From Usnea hakonensis (Eukaryota > Ascomycota > Lecanoromycetes > Lecanorales > Parmeliaceae), in the NCBI GenBank assembly GCA_013423325.1, contig BLJB01000123.1, positions 1-64,000 of the forward strand: DNA of 64,000 bases, read 5' to 3'. Shown piece by piece: positions 21,078-32,933 of the stretch. Numbering within the stretch: the stretch's first letter is position 1; each line of letters begins with the position of its first letter. The notes under the pieces are model-generated. The model searched no databases and had not been told where the DNA came from. It saw nothing but the letters and a program-made list of their open reading frames with translations. Made by a program: the position numbers and the translations under genes.

Positions 21078-22877
21078 CTACTTGAGGATACCAGGATACG
21101 TCGTCTCCAGCGCATTGTAGTGCGAAAAGAGATTGTTCGGATCGTATTTAGCCTTGAGCGCATTGAGCCTTGGCAGCTTGCGCGCCGAATACCAGCCCAG
21201 CGGCCCCTCGTCGCCGTGGCCGTAGTTGACATAGACTTCGATATTGGAGGTGCTGGCGCCGCTGGTCGGGATGAAGAGGGCGCGGGCGGCGTAGCCGACT
21301 TCTGAGGCCGTGCTCGCGAAGGAGGCGTTTGGGAAACCGACGTCTAGAAGGCTGCGTGGAGAGGGGGAGATAATTGTAAGTTTTTTCCGGCCGCTTGTAT
21401 AGCTCATGGGGGAAGAGACTCGAAGGAGGGGGGGGGGGAACGACTTACAAACGTGCGACGGCATTGCGGTAAGGGTAAGCGGTTGCATCATCGGGGACGG
21501 ATTTCGTGACATCGTTTGCAAACATATCTATCGCGAGGAACGCCTCGCGCAATGCGGGATACTGCTTGTAAACACTATCCATGTAATTGACCGCCTCGAC
21601 CAAGGTCGGGACGTCAAGTCGGTAGAGATTGAGGCCCCAGACATTGTGGAGGTTCCCTTTAATGCAAGCTAGGTAACCGGTACCGAACCTGGCCGAATTG
21701 TCCAGATCTTTCCAGGGGATCTCGGTGATGTTTTGATCCAGGGGCCCAAGATCGATTAAGGGCTGGACGAGCGCAATACCCTCTTCCAATGGGCCAACAT
21801 AGATGAAACTTCCGGTAATTATTGTCTGTGATCAATGACAGTTGACGCTTAGAGAGGGGATCTGGACATGACTTGAGGGGATCAGGAGATGACTTACACC
21901 TCCGAGTGTCTCGTTGTATCCGATTGCAAGGTCTATGTAGAAGTTTTTAGGCTGCTTACCGACGTAGGAGGCAGCGAAACCGTAAACAGCGGAGCTCTGA
22001 TTAGCGCCAAACTTGAAATCGGCATTCATGGCTTGGCCATTGTTCGTGAAATCGTAGACTCGAAACGTGGCAGAAGTTACGATTCCGAAATTGAAGCCCG
22101 CCCCTCGCATACCCCACCAGAGATCAGGGTGGCTAGTCGCCGAAACATCGAGCAAGGCCCCAGTACCAGTCACCATTCTCACGGACAGAAGAGCATCGAG
22201 TTGGAGACCGTGCAAGCCTCCGTATGGTCCGACGCCGCCGCCAAGCGTCGCTCCGAGTACGCCAACGCAGGTTAAAGCCCCAGATGCTGTGAATGGACCT
22301 CTGTAAGCATGATTCTGGCATGGTGATGATGAAAAGGAAGACATTGGTAGCGATCTACATACGGAACTCTTTTCTAGCGTCGTACAGTGGCCCGGAAATG
22401 TTGCCAAAGCGAACAGATCCACCCACTGTCATTGTACTGGCGTTTTTGTCGACGGAGACGGAGTCAAACAGGCCAAGATCAATTTTGATCCCGTTCTGGA
22501 TGGTACCCAGACTTGCTGAGTAGCCATGACCACCGCCCGTGCCAAGAAAGGAAATATTGTGATGATAGGCATATTCGATCTGTTTCCCAAGTTGTCAGCG
22601 GCAGCTGGTTGTAGATTGATCCTGTGATGGAGCGGAGTATGCGGACAATTTTCTGAACGTCATAATCCGTGGCTGGCTTCACAGAGACAATGTATGTTGG
22701 TGCACTGAAGGCATTCCATCTCGGGATAGTTTCTGAGGCATAATTGATATCAGATGGGAGATAGACATCAGAGGATTTCGAAAGATGCGTTTTGAAGTAG
22801 GAGTCTATTTCTGATCCTGTCTGAGCAAATGCAGTCCCAAGGACGGCGAGAAAAGTAAGGATTGAGGGGAACATCAT
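21078..22877 (-). CDS. Secreted FAD-linked oxidase, berberine-bridge-enzyme type
   Basis: Minus-strand exons: 22647-22877, 22363-22579, 21898-22298, 21449-21825, 21078-21351, 499 aa, all in phase. The start at 22877 gives MMFPSILTFLAVLGTAFAQ, a clear signal peptide. The FAD (PCMH) domain includes FLGTGGGHGYSASLGT, with the His that would carry 8-alpha-linked FAD. It also has a Cys in ALTCVGVLGATLGGGVG at the position used for the second covalent bond in bicovalent flavoproteins. The C-terminal BBE block ends with LNALKAKYDPNNLFSHYNAL, as in this family. Such enzymes oxidise phenols, alcohols or sugars with O2. It is divergent from P450 2. A link to the PKS cluster is possible but it lies 3 kb beyond the regulator. 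Intron 1 has a weak donor (GTCCGC); intron 4 has a long poly-G/C tract. Confidence 0.9.
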
Positions 22878-24030
22878 GGCTTCGGGAGGCACGATTATTC
22901 AGCAATTGCTCTTTTTGAATGAGGCGCGAGATGGATTTGGTTATTGGTCTTTTCAGCTCTATATACTGAACGAATTGGAGATTTGAACGTGTGCCTGCTA
23001 ACGCCTAACGGAAACGGACGAAACAGGCTCGGTGTGATTAGTTGCCGCATTTGGTCAAAGAGACTCAATCGAAGACCTCCGGGGTGGTCGAGGGTGGGTG
23101 ACAAAAGGCTATCTCTGACGTTATCGCAGTGGAAAGTCGTCTCAGAGACTTTTGTCACCCACCCTCGGGTGAGTCTTTCCATCAACATGACGTATCGTTC
23201 CCTTGAAGATCATCAGCGCCTTGAGCGAAGTGTATTCGTTACTCGGGAACAGATCTCATGACGAATAGACTCTAGAATTGTCTTTGTCTCTGTCTCTGCG
23301 GTTAGAGGAGTAGAGGTTCCGTTTTTCGTGCCACCAAGATGAATCGTAACAATGATAGTATGTATGACAGGCCTGTTGTACAGTGGTTGTAGCAGGTCTG
23401 GTATTTGTTTTTGTTTTTGTTTGGGACTTTGTTCCCACTTCGGTGCATTTCAAGTTGATCAAGACCTGGGCAATGCAGCGCTGCACTGCCACGTCATTGA
23501 CTAAAGCCGAATTAGTACAGAATATCATGTCAGTCTTCATCACTCACAATGCGATTTAAGGCATTCATATCACATCTTACTCTACAGAGTCATCTGATGT
23601 GTTCAAGCTCGACAAGTATTAGTACCCACACGCCATTCGCTTCCTCCTTTAAGACAGGTATTTGTAGGTATTTTTCCACCTTACCCTAAAGCGTGAAGAT
23701 ACCTTAGATAGCTTTGCCAAAGAAGCAAAAAGTACCTTAGTCTAGAATAGAATTCTAGTCTAGACGTTTCGGTCGATATTTTACTCGCCTAACTTATTCT
23801 TTCCTATGCACTTTCTTTATTGGTCCTAGGCCGAGAAGTCGGAGCTTTTTGGCGAGACCCAAATACTTGCAACTGGCCGACTCCGAGTTCACATGCCGAA
23901 TTTATGTCATTGACAAATTGTGCCTAGTCTTTACTTGATTGCGCCGCTCTCTGTGTTGCCCCTTGCTCTTTCATGTCAGCATAGCGCATCTCAGAGTCTT
24001 GCAGACTTGTTTTTACCTCGTTGGCCGATC
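22878..24030. promoter_or_regulatory. Divergent intergenic region between FAD oxidase and P450 2
   Basis: About 1.15 kb between divergent starts, with no supported gene. A (TTTTTG)n-type tract is at 23405-23422. It is followed at 23423-23441 by a sequence resembling the terminal repeat of the 19905 element in inverted orientation, so an old insertion may contribute to this promoter. Confidence 0.45.
23423..23441. repeat. Possible diverged end of the 19905-type inverted-repeat element
   Basis: The complement reads GAAGTGGGAACAAAGTCCC, which aligns with GAGGTCGGCACCAAAAGTCC of the element ends at roughly three of four positions. No second end is seen nearby. Weak support on its own. Confidence 0.3.
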
Positions 24031-25819
24031 ATGTTTGCTCTAGATCTCGTCCTCGAGCGGCCAGTAACGACAGTTGCTGTCTCCTTTGTGCTCTATGTCG
24101 TCCTTCTCTGCATCTACCGCCTCACCCTGCACCCACTTGCTCAATTCCCGGGCCCGCGTCTCGCAGCAGTGACATTTTTCTATGAGTTTTATCATGACTA
24201 CTTTCGCGGCGGTCAATACCTCTTCCACATCCGCGATATGCATGCCAAATACGGTCACATCGTGCGAATCTCTCCCGACGAACTGCACATCAATGACCCG
24301 TCATTTCTTCCAGAGCTTATGCCCGCCGGCGGACGTCGTAGAGATAAGTACTCCCGTATGATACAGGTCTTTGGCTTCTCGCAGGCCGCGGGCGCAACGG
24401 CCGATCATGATTTGCATCGTACACGGCGAGCTGCGATGTCGAAGATGTTCACCAAAGATTCCGTGAGGAAATTGGAGCCGATCATGAGGAAGGAAATGGA
24501 CCAGTTATTGGGTCGCCTCAAGGAATTCCAAGAAGACGGCAGGGAGATCAATCTTTTGCCCATGTTTGGGGCTTTTACCAATGATGTGATCTCCGAATAT
24601 GCCTATGGCTACAGTCTGAACTGGGTGCAGGCACCGCAGTTCAATTCTGTCTTCTTTGATATGGTAGCTAGCAAACCATTCGCATTTTACTTCGATGGCT
24701 GAAAAAGCTCCAGATTACCGGCTTCCATGATCTTGGGCCTTTTGCAGTCCAGTTCAAATGGTTTATGCCCATGTACCAGCGTCTCCCTCGCTGGCTGCAT
24801 TTGAAGTTAAATCCTGGATTTGAGACATTTGTACGATTCAGAATGGTAAATACAGCGGCTTGATCACTCATTGGGCAACAAAACTGAGCTATTTGCAGCA
24901 ATTGTTCAATAACGTTGAAAGGATCTCAAAAGCCCATCAGGAAGGAAAGGACAGTAAAACCGTATTCGATGAAATGCTGGATAGCAAGTTATCGGCTGAG
25001 GACAAAAAACCGTCCCGGCTAGTCCTGGAAGCCATGAACTTCTCAATTGCTGGCACAGAAACCTCATCCTGGATTCTGAGTGTTCGTCGTACCGCACACG
25101 GACCCATTCTCTCTATTCGTATAAGCTGAAATGACTACCAGATCATGACAGTCCACATTCTCGAAAACCCACAGGTCCTTGCAAAATTAAGAGCCGAGCT
25201 TAAGGCCGCGCTTCCCAACCCCGACAAGCCATTGTCAATCAAAGATACCGAACAATTACCATATCTCAGCGCCGTCATTACGGAAGGTATGCGCCTTGCC
25301 ATGGGTACCAGCCAGCGCCAGACGCGTATCAATCCTAACGAAGTCATGACCTTCAACGACGGTAAAAAACAGTGGTCTATCCCCTCTGGCGTGAGTAGTC
25401 AATCCTAGTCCCCCTTCCTTGATACCTCTCTCTCAGACCAGACCACAAATTCTCTGACCGTCCGCCACTAGACACCCGTTGGCATGAGCGCGCCCCTTAT
25501 CCATCTGAACCCCGACATCTTTGCCAACCCTATGGAATTTCGCCCGGAGCGCTTTATCGAGAACCCACTGCTAAAACGTAACCTGATGACCTTCTCGATG
25601 GGATCCCGGCAGTGCCTAGGCATGAACCTAGCGTATGGCGAGATCTTTCTAATTCTGTCGCAGATCTGGCGCCGGTTCGGCAGCAAGGAGGATCATGGGG
25701 AGGACGGATGGTGGGAGTTGTTCGAGACGGATCGGAGCGATGCGGATATGGCGTCTGATCGGTTTGTACCGTATCCCAAGGCGGATAGTAAGGGCATTCG
25801 GATTAAGGTGTGTAAGTGA
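24031..25819 (+). CDS. Cytochrome P450 monooxygenase (P450 2, trichodiene-oxygenase-like)
   Basis: Exons: 24031-24663, 24714-24845, 24899-25081, 25142-25390, 25472-25819, 514 aa. The N-terminus has an ER anchor (VAVSFVLYVVLLCIY) and the hinge LHPLAQFPGPR. The I-helix AGTETS is at 306-311, ExxR is EGMR, PERF is in FRPERFIE, and the heme loop FSMGSRQCLG has Cys447. A stop (TGA at 24700) in the first open frame is avoided by a 50-nt intron, GTAGCT...CTCCAG (24664-24713). This restores the usual spacing between the FNSVFFDM segment and the KWFMP segment of this P450 group. The alternative is a one-base frameshift near 24697, which would leave 17 extra residues. Divergent from the FAD oxidase, so the two may act together. 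Substrate unknown. Confidence 0.88.
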
Positions 25820-28800
25820 GTAGGAGTGAGACTGTTTTTGGGGGGGTTTGGACTGTATGCCGGTGAAATTGCGTTGTGTGCACAGGTACAGATGGACTTG
25901 AGCGTGCCGCCATACGCTCAGCGAGAAACGGCGGAACCAGCCTGTACGACTGTTCCGCTACAGATCGTGCCCTAGATTGAAGTGCCCTTAGGTGTAACCT
26001 TGTACCTAGCTATGTGATGTGCACAATAATGTTTATGGACTTCGGAGGGTTTCTACTCAGCATTCAAGTCGGCGACTCAAACAATTCGCCGAATGGCCTC
26101 TTCGAAAACCCTCGATGACTTAGCAAGGATTTCAAAGATAGTGTAATATATATCTACCTGATGTCCGGGCATAAAGTTTCAACGAAGACGCGGTGCAGAA
26201 TCGAAAAGTGACCGGCTATGCTCTACGATGTCGACATCCCACAGTATCTCGACCGCTCTCCTATCTGGAGATTTTGCTATTGGGATGCTTTCAGACCGTG
26301 TTTGAGACTGTGAGTAGGACAGTCTTGCGTGTTATTTCATGTGGGAAATCGACCAGAGGTTGAGGGACGTAAGAGGTCTCCAGCATGTCACCATAATATT
26401 TGCCGTAACGCTGTCAGCTGTGAGGACGTCGAAGGCACACGCAGATTCGTCTGTTAAAGCCGGAATACCATTGAGAGCTGGCGGTGTTGCAAGAATGCTG
26501 AATCTGAAAGCTCGCTGGTCCCGTATGGAGATGGAAGCTGCATATTCACTCACTTGCACGACGCCCGCGAGCAGAGTCTGCTCGGCTCTACATCTGGCGC
26601 GTGCTCTGAGAGAACACACAGCCATTCACATACGATTCGGGTCCAAAAGTCCAAGTATCAACTCGGTACTCCATGCCAATATATTCATCCTCTTGGCTCT
26701 TGAGACCGGCGATCCTCAGCTACATCCTCAATATTACTGATCTGTATTTACATGTCCTGCTTTCGGCATGGTTGAAGGCAGCATGTGATCATGAAATTCA
26801 ATTCTATCAGTGACGTGTCAAGGTTCGAATATCATTCATCCTAAGAATGAACGGTATAGGTTTCTGATAGGCCAGCCTCGACGAAAAGCTTCGTGATACC
26901 GCCTTCTAGGAAATCAAAAGACCGTATATAGTTCCCCAATCGTCAAGCTCTCGGCTCAAGTATCTTCTTCCATAGAGGATCTTACCAAGACCAATACATA
27001 ACGTGACGTTCTGGGTACAGCAATGATCATCGACAATGGGAAGTCACACTAGATACGATACTACTCCTGACGGAACAGGACCAGCGTTGATCAAAGAAGT
27101 CCCCGTGCACAAGTGCCTCGATCGCTAGGCATTTCCATGTCTCGAATGAGTCCTCATTCGATGTCAGTGCTAAATCCTGCCTTCCCAATCAGCGACTTTG
27201 GCGTCGGGTTTCAAACGCAATTTTCAAAATGCTGTCAATGGTTTTGACGAGATCACATTTTCACAGCATTTCAAGACGATCACTATTTCTAGCATGCAAG
27301 TTGACATCAACTATACCCTTGGCAATGAAGGACGTGATGCATTCTCAACCTCTGTGATGGTCTCGCGTGGAAGTTCTGGCAGAAAATGAAGAAGATTGTT
27401 ACTATATCGCAAACGGGAAAGGTTGCACAGGGACACCAGGGAGCTGGTAGGTTTTAGAGATACGTGTACACTGTCAATCATATTGGTAGGGGTCGAGTTT
27501 AGGATGGAAGACAGCTTGTCGTGCACTCGAGACTACTGGGCTCAATTTGGAGCCAGAGGAAGATGTACAAACAGAGGTCAGTCAATTAATAACCTCAATA
27601 CTCCTCAATTAATATGAAGCTAGTAGAACCGAAATCTGCATCTTCCATCCTCCTTGATGACCTTGCCTCACTCGTCATACATATGATCAGCGCCTCTGCA
27701 TATGTACAGTTTATGTCTGCATGGAAAACCTTAATCTCGAAGCATATGTGATTTTCCCATCAAGGTCCAGACCCGCAAACATTCAGCATTCCGTAATGAG
27801 CGACATGCATTTCCCCGCTCAACTTTGTTCTGCAGCCAAACAAATGCGGCTCATAACATCACGCCGCATGACTGCATGCGGCAAGCTGCAAGCACGGCGC
27901 CAACGTGTTCGTTATATGCGGACGCGTGCATTAAAAGCATCTTTTTCCCGCTTCGAGTCGGACGACTCAAGTTGCCAGATTGGGATTCTGCTTCCTGTTT
28001 CTGCAAATTCTCTTTTGCGGCCGAATACATCGCGGTACATGTCGTGAGTGCCCTTCGGGCCGCCCCACTTTTCCGTCCATGCTAAAGACGTACGCCTTAA
28101 TCGCGTGCTCAAAGGCTACCGGTAGCTGTGGGGAGGGTGATAGGTAAGTAGAGTGACTTGCCTACTTTACTTGTAGGGTCCAGTGTCACGGATAAAGGTT
28201 TACGTGTTAGCAATTCCAAATGCGTTATGACTTCTCTGATCTCTCGATCGCCGACTCAGCGACTTGACACGCTACAATTGCCTCCAATGGTTCACTGCAA
28301 GAATGTTCACTTTGAATGAAGTGCTTGCAGCCCTTGTCTAGATTTTGTCTAGATGAAATGAAGTGTATGACGGAGAGAGGCAGGTAACAATGTAGGGACA
28401 TTAAGGGACTCACGCAATGGCTACTGGATTACCCTCTTTCCCTTGCTACGACTTAGGAAGCTAGCTCCTCAAATCTCATCGCAAACCTCGGGAGAGTTCG
28501 GACTCAACATAGCATTCTGATTAGAATAATGTTAGCAAGTTACGGGCGTTGAGTTACTCATGGGCAACGTTCTTCTCGCCGGGTGGAGATCATCGATGCT
28601 TAGTTCCATCCCGATGAAGAGCATGAGAGTGCCGTTGAGATTCCCAACTGTAGACCATGTATCCTGCGCCAACACTTTTTGATCCTTTCAATCGGTTCCT
28701 TGAGGAGCAAACGGATGTACAGACGGGCCAAGTAAGAAAGGGGAGGACAAGTTTAGCAGGCAGGCAGTTGAGCGGATTTCCCAGTCCGTACGATACTTAC

Positions 28801-29033
28801 GCGGGGGTGCAGCAGATTTTCCACTACAAAGTGCACTGTGAACTTAGGCGGCCAAGAGTGATCTGCTTTCCTTTAGGCCTCTTAAAGTTCATGCGAACCT
28901 CTATCTATATGGCAGACTGGATATCCCAATTGGACAGTGATCTCAGCACTCAGCCCTCTCTGCTTTGATTACATAGTCAGCCTTTCAAAATAAAAATGAA
29001 ACGAATGCGAATCAATAGTACCAATGCCTTTTA
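25820..29033. other. Large gene-poor gap after P450 2
   Basis: About 3.2 kb without a gene I can support. Open frames at 26332-26740 occur on both strands and have no domain. A minus-strand frame at 27912-28112 reads in a protein-like way (GGPKGTHDMYRDVFGRK) but is short, isolated and unrecognised. It could be a gene relic. Confidence 0.5.
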
Positions 29034-29093
29034 GGAATCGAACCTAGGACCAGAAACAGATCACCCAATGTGGCGCAGAGGCGTTGAGCTAGC
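29034..29093 (-). other. tRNA-like relic (possible SINE or degenerate tRNA)
   Basis: On the minus strand the sequence contains GGTTCGATTCC, a perfect RNA polymerase III B box. About 47 bases upstream lies TAGCTCAACG, a weak A box. The T-arm can form about four of five pairs, but the D arm and acceptor stem do not fold cleanly, so this is not called a working tRNA. Next to it, at 29091-29104, lies CCCTAACCCTAAG, two telomere-like units. The position directly beside a MITE-like element suggests an insertion-prone spot. Confidence 0.35.
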
Positions 29094-29118
29094 CCTAACC
29101 CTAAGATTAGAAGGGAAT

Positions 29119-29420
29119 TAGTTTATGCAGAAAGCTTGCGAATTGCTTGGCGAGAAAATCGAAAAATTCACCCCCCTCTGAGATTGCCGAGGTTACTCTA
29201 AAAATGTCAAATTTTATACAACGGAATAGCTCTATAGCCATAACGAATTTCTGAAAGATATATATATTAATGTTCATCCTCTCTTAATAAGGATTTCAGT
29301 ATTATAAAATCTTTTAAAAATATTGATGTTGATTTTAACTTATGTCACTTTTCGAGTGGCGAGGGGGGTGATTTTTTCAATTTTCTCGCCAAGCAATTCG
29401 CAAGCTTTCTGCATAAACTA
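29119..29420. mobile_element. 302-bp MITE-like element with 60-bp terminal inverted repeats
   Basis: Bases 29119-29178 (starting TAGTTTATGCAGAAAGC) are repeated in inverted orientation at 29361-29420, with only about three differences over 60 bases. Both ends are flanked by TA, fitting a TA target duplication and a Tc1/mariner-type origin, with the element proper about 298 bp. The interior is AT-rich and has no open frame of note, so it cannot move by itself. The near-identical ends suggest fairly recent activity or hairpin-based conservation. Confidence 0.85.
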
Positions 29421-29775
29421 AAACTACGCCACGATCTACTCGTAACATGTAACACGTAATTTTGAAACAAAATCTTCGCCCCAATCGTGGACCAGGTATT
29501 CTACCTTTTCCAGTACATATAGGCAACGTACAAAAATGGCTGCTGGCAGTCTACGCACTCTTTCAAGGACTCTCATTTTATTGTAATGATTGTCTTTTTG
29601 CCTTCCACAAGCACTTGAATCACTAGCTCTAACAGCTGACTCTGACCGCCGAAACTCTCAGGCTTCACTTTTGCCGCCTGACCTCTACAACATTAAAAAC
29701 GGATTTCTTCTATTCTTCGAGGTGTAAAATCATCGTTATTCTCTCTGTCACTCGAAGCCAGAAGCCCAGCTAGCA
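29421..29775. other. Upstream region of the phospholipase B gene
   Basis: About 355 bp of gene-free DNA between the MITE-like element and the ATG at 29776. The last 100 bases are pyrimidine-rich, as in fungal leaders. Confidence 0.45.
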
Positions 29776-32213
29776 ATGGCCACCAAACGGCGCGCCTTTG
29801 CCCTTCTTTTTGCATTAGCTGCCTCTGTACAAGGTAAAATAACGAAAGGACTTAGCCAAAGATGAAAGACGCTGCTTATTGTTTATCCAGCATCTTATTC
29901 TCTTCCACGAGAGCTTTCCCCAAAGATCGATTCCGCTATCGCGGTTGCAGAGTTGGAAATTCGGGCTCTCCCAAATGCTCCCGATGGCTATACCCCTCAG
30001 AACACCACCTGTCCTTCGACACGACCCGCTGTTCGAAGTGCATCTGCTCTATCAGACAACGAAACGTCATGGCTTGAAACGAGAAGGAAAAATACAATAA
30101 ATCCCATGCAAGACCTGCTAGGAAGATTGAACATCTCTGGCTTCGACGCCGAGTCATACATTACCAACCACGCCAAAAATGTCTCAGCCCTGCCTAATAT
30201 TGCTATTGCTGTTAGTGGAGGTGGATACAGGGCTTGCTTGAATGGCGGAGGTGCGGTTCAGGCCTTCGACAGCCGCGAACTCAATTCCACGGCCGCTGGT
30301 CATCTCGGAGGGCTACTGCAGTCTGCGACGTATCTAGCTGGTCTATCAGGAGGCGGATGGCTCGTGGGCAGCATCTTCGTCAACAACTTCTCTACAATCA
30401 CAGGTCTCCTCGATAATGACGCTAGTTCCGTCTGGGAGTTTGGTAATTCAATCCTCGAGGGCCCAGACAGCGGTAGCATTCAGTATGTTTCTAATCCATT
30501 AGTTTGTCGTTTCTTGAGTCTCGACGAGCTTCCTCGAGAAGTTTTACTGTTAAAACATGTTCAGATGCTTGAGCTGTCTCATCAAAGAAAGCAGTACTGA
30601 CGGCGAAAGTTAGGGTACTAGATACCGCCGAGTACTTCACTGATATTGAGCATGAAGTTAGCGCCAAAGGGAATGCTGGATTCAATACATCAGTGACAGA
30701 CTATTGGGGACGCGGTATGTGAATTTGAAGGTCTCGTGACCTCTTTGTCCCAAGTCGTAAGCGTTGATACACGTCCCGATATTCATAGGATGAGGCCTTA
30801 ATCCAGGAAGATACCTGTCGAACAGGATATGCTGACTTGAGTATCATTAACAGCTTTATCTTTCCAACTTGTGAATGCGACTGACGGCGGCGCAAGCTAC
30901 ACTTGGTCATCGATTCAGCTGCAGGAAAGCTTTGCAACTGCCGAAACTCCAATGCCGATCTTGATAGCTGATAGCCGTGCGCCAGGGGAGAGCTTGATCC
31001 CCGGAAATACGACGATCTACGAGTTCAATCCCTTCGAGTTTGGAACATGGGATCCTACAACTTATGGGTTTATTCCCATGGAGTTCCTTGGCTCAAATTT
31101 CTCAGGTGGTGTTTTGGCCGAGAGTGAACAGTGTGTTCGTGGTATGGACAATGTTGGGTATGTGATGGGGACTTCGTCATCACTTTTTAATCAGTTCATC
31201 CTGGACGTGAACCAAACATCGATACCTCAACTTGCTAAGGAGTTTGTGACCGACATCTTGAAGAGTGTCAATGAGGATAACAATGACATTGCACAATATC
31301 AGCCAAATCCCTTCTACGGCTACCACAATCAGACTTCCCGGGTTTATCAGGAGCGAGCCCTCAGTCTTGTCGATGGAGGGGAAGACCTTGAAAACATTCC
31401 TCTACACCCGCTTATCCAGCGTACGTATTACCGGATTCATGTTTCCTCTTTTGAGCAAGACATTGAATCGTGAGACATGTTCTGGAAGCGTACACTCTCA
31501 GGACAGCTTCCAACGTTCGCTATACCCTTCAAACAAAGCAAGGCTAATTCTAAAATCATAATACAGCGATCCGGCATGTGGACGTTATCTTCGCCGTAGA
31601 CTCATCAGCTGACACCAACAATTATTGGCCGAACGGCACGTCCCTCGTAGCAACCTACCAGCGCAGCTTGAACGGCTCTTCTGTCGAGGGCGGGAATATT
31701 GCAAACGGTACTTCATTCCCCGCGATTCCCGACCAAAACACCTTCGTCAACCTAGGCCTGAACACGCGGCCTACATTCTTCGGTTGCAACTCCTCAAACA
31801 CTTCGTCTCCGACACCTCTGGTCGTCTACATACCCAATGCCCCATACAGCTATCAAAGCAACATCTCGACCTTTGACCTCAGCTACAATACCAGCCAGCG
31901 CAATCTGATTGTGGAGAATGGCTACAACGTGGCTACGATGGGTAATGGAACGGCAAATTCTACGTGGCCCACGTGTGTAGGATGTGCAATTGTGCAAAGG
32001 AGCTTGGAAAGAACACAGACGGCGATTCCACAAGTTTGCACGCAGTGCTTCAAAGACTTTTGTTGGGATGGCACGGTCAACAGTACGAATCCGGGCAACT
32101 ACGAGCCTGCCTACAAGATTGGTCGAGCGAAGACGAGCGCGGCCACACAAGACACTGTCTCCTATGGCCTCACCGCTATGTTCATAATGGCATTATTGGT
32201 GGCGGGCTTGTGA
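29776..32213 (+). CDS. Phospholipase B / lysophospholipase, secreted and probably GPI-anchored
   Basis: Exons: 29776-29833, 29891-30482, 30614-30714, 30854-31420, 31567-32213, 654 aa. Exon 1 gives the signal peptide [20 protein letters not shown]. The lipase domain shows VSGGGYRA (oxyanion loop), [13 protein letters not shown] with the nucleophilic Ser, and [12 protein letters not shown] with the catalytic Asp. It also has TDYWGRA and [13 protein letters not shown] blocks typical of fungal phospholipase B. Many N-glycosylation sites (NST, NTS, NGT) are seen. The C-terminus is a short hydrophobic run ending [11 protein letters not shown] after small residues, as in a GPI signal. The family removes both acyl chains from glycerophospholipids outside the cell. 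Three introns are 131-146 nt, longer than most here; their boundaries rest on exact recovery of conserved segments ([30 protein letters not shown]). Probably unrelated to the PKS cluster. Confidence 0.93.
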
Positions 32214-32726
32214 GAAGGTCGAATATACGGCTTGTAGTTGTGAACGAATTGACGTGTGCTAGTCGGGATGATTAACGGGGGAGACAACATGAGATATTTG
32301 GAAAGAAGTCTTCCTATCCCTTGTGAGGCTCAACATCAGTACAGAAGGAGAAATCATGTAAGATTACGACTTGACGAGCGTTTGCACTTAGACGGGCGTT
32401 CTTTTTGTGTTAGATACATCTTTTCCTGCTATTAATATTGTATTGACATTCTATGCCAAACATATTTCCCAAAAAAAACGCCACTCTCGCGTCACGAAGG
32501 CACGTGACTCGAAACCTTGCATGCCTACTTATCTAAGTGATGTACACGGTACATCCGTTTCGCAAAGCACTAAGCTCCCAAACGCACAAATGTCCCGCAT
32601 ACATCACCCACACCGGTCAGGAAATAAAGCGCCGTACATATGTAATGTAAGCTCCCTCGTCTCGAACATCCCCCTCTGGAAAAGGAAAAGGGAAAAAAGG
32701 AAACCTTGAGCCGCGTCTGACAGCTG

Positions 32727-32756
32727 ATACATACATACATACATGCGTACATACAT
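32727..32756. repeat. (ATAC)n microsatellite, interrupted
   Basis: About seven ATAC/ACAT units with one GCG interruption, 5' of a gene-free stretch. Confidence 0.8.
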
Positions 32757-32893
32757 AAAAGTACTCCACCCTTTCGGCAGCGTTATGTTCCGGATCACCA
32801 AAGCACGCCCTGCCCTGCCCAGTTTTATCCGTTTTTGAATTTAAACCTTTTTCATCTTTCCGTCTTTTCTTTCCTCGTCACATCTTCTTCCAG

Positions 32894-32933
32894 CAGTCAG
32901 TCAGTCAGTCAGTCAGTCAGTCAGTCAGTCAGT
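32894..32933. repeat. (CAGT)10 perfect microsatellite
   Basis: Ten uninterrupted CAGT units, 40 bp. A perfect tetranucleotide array of this length is likely to be polymorphic. Confidence 0.95.

Noticed and set aside
29060..29100. Plus-strand TGGCGCAGAGGC as a tRNA A box
   Set aside because: No B box follows at a suitable distance on that strand.
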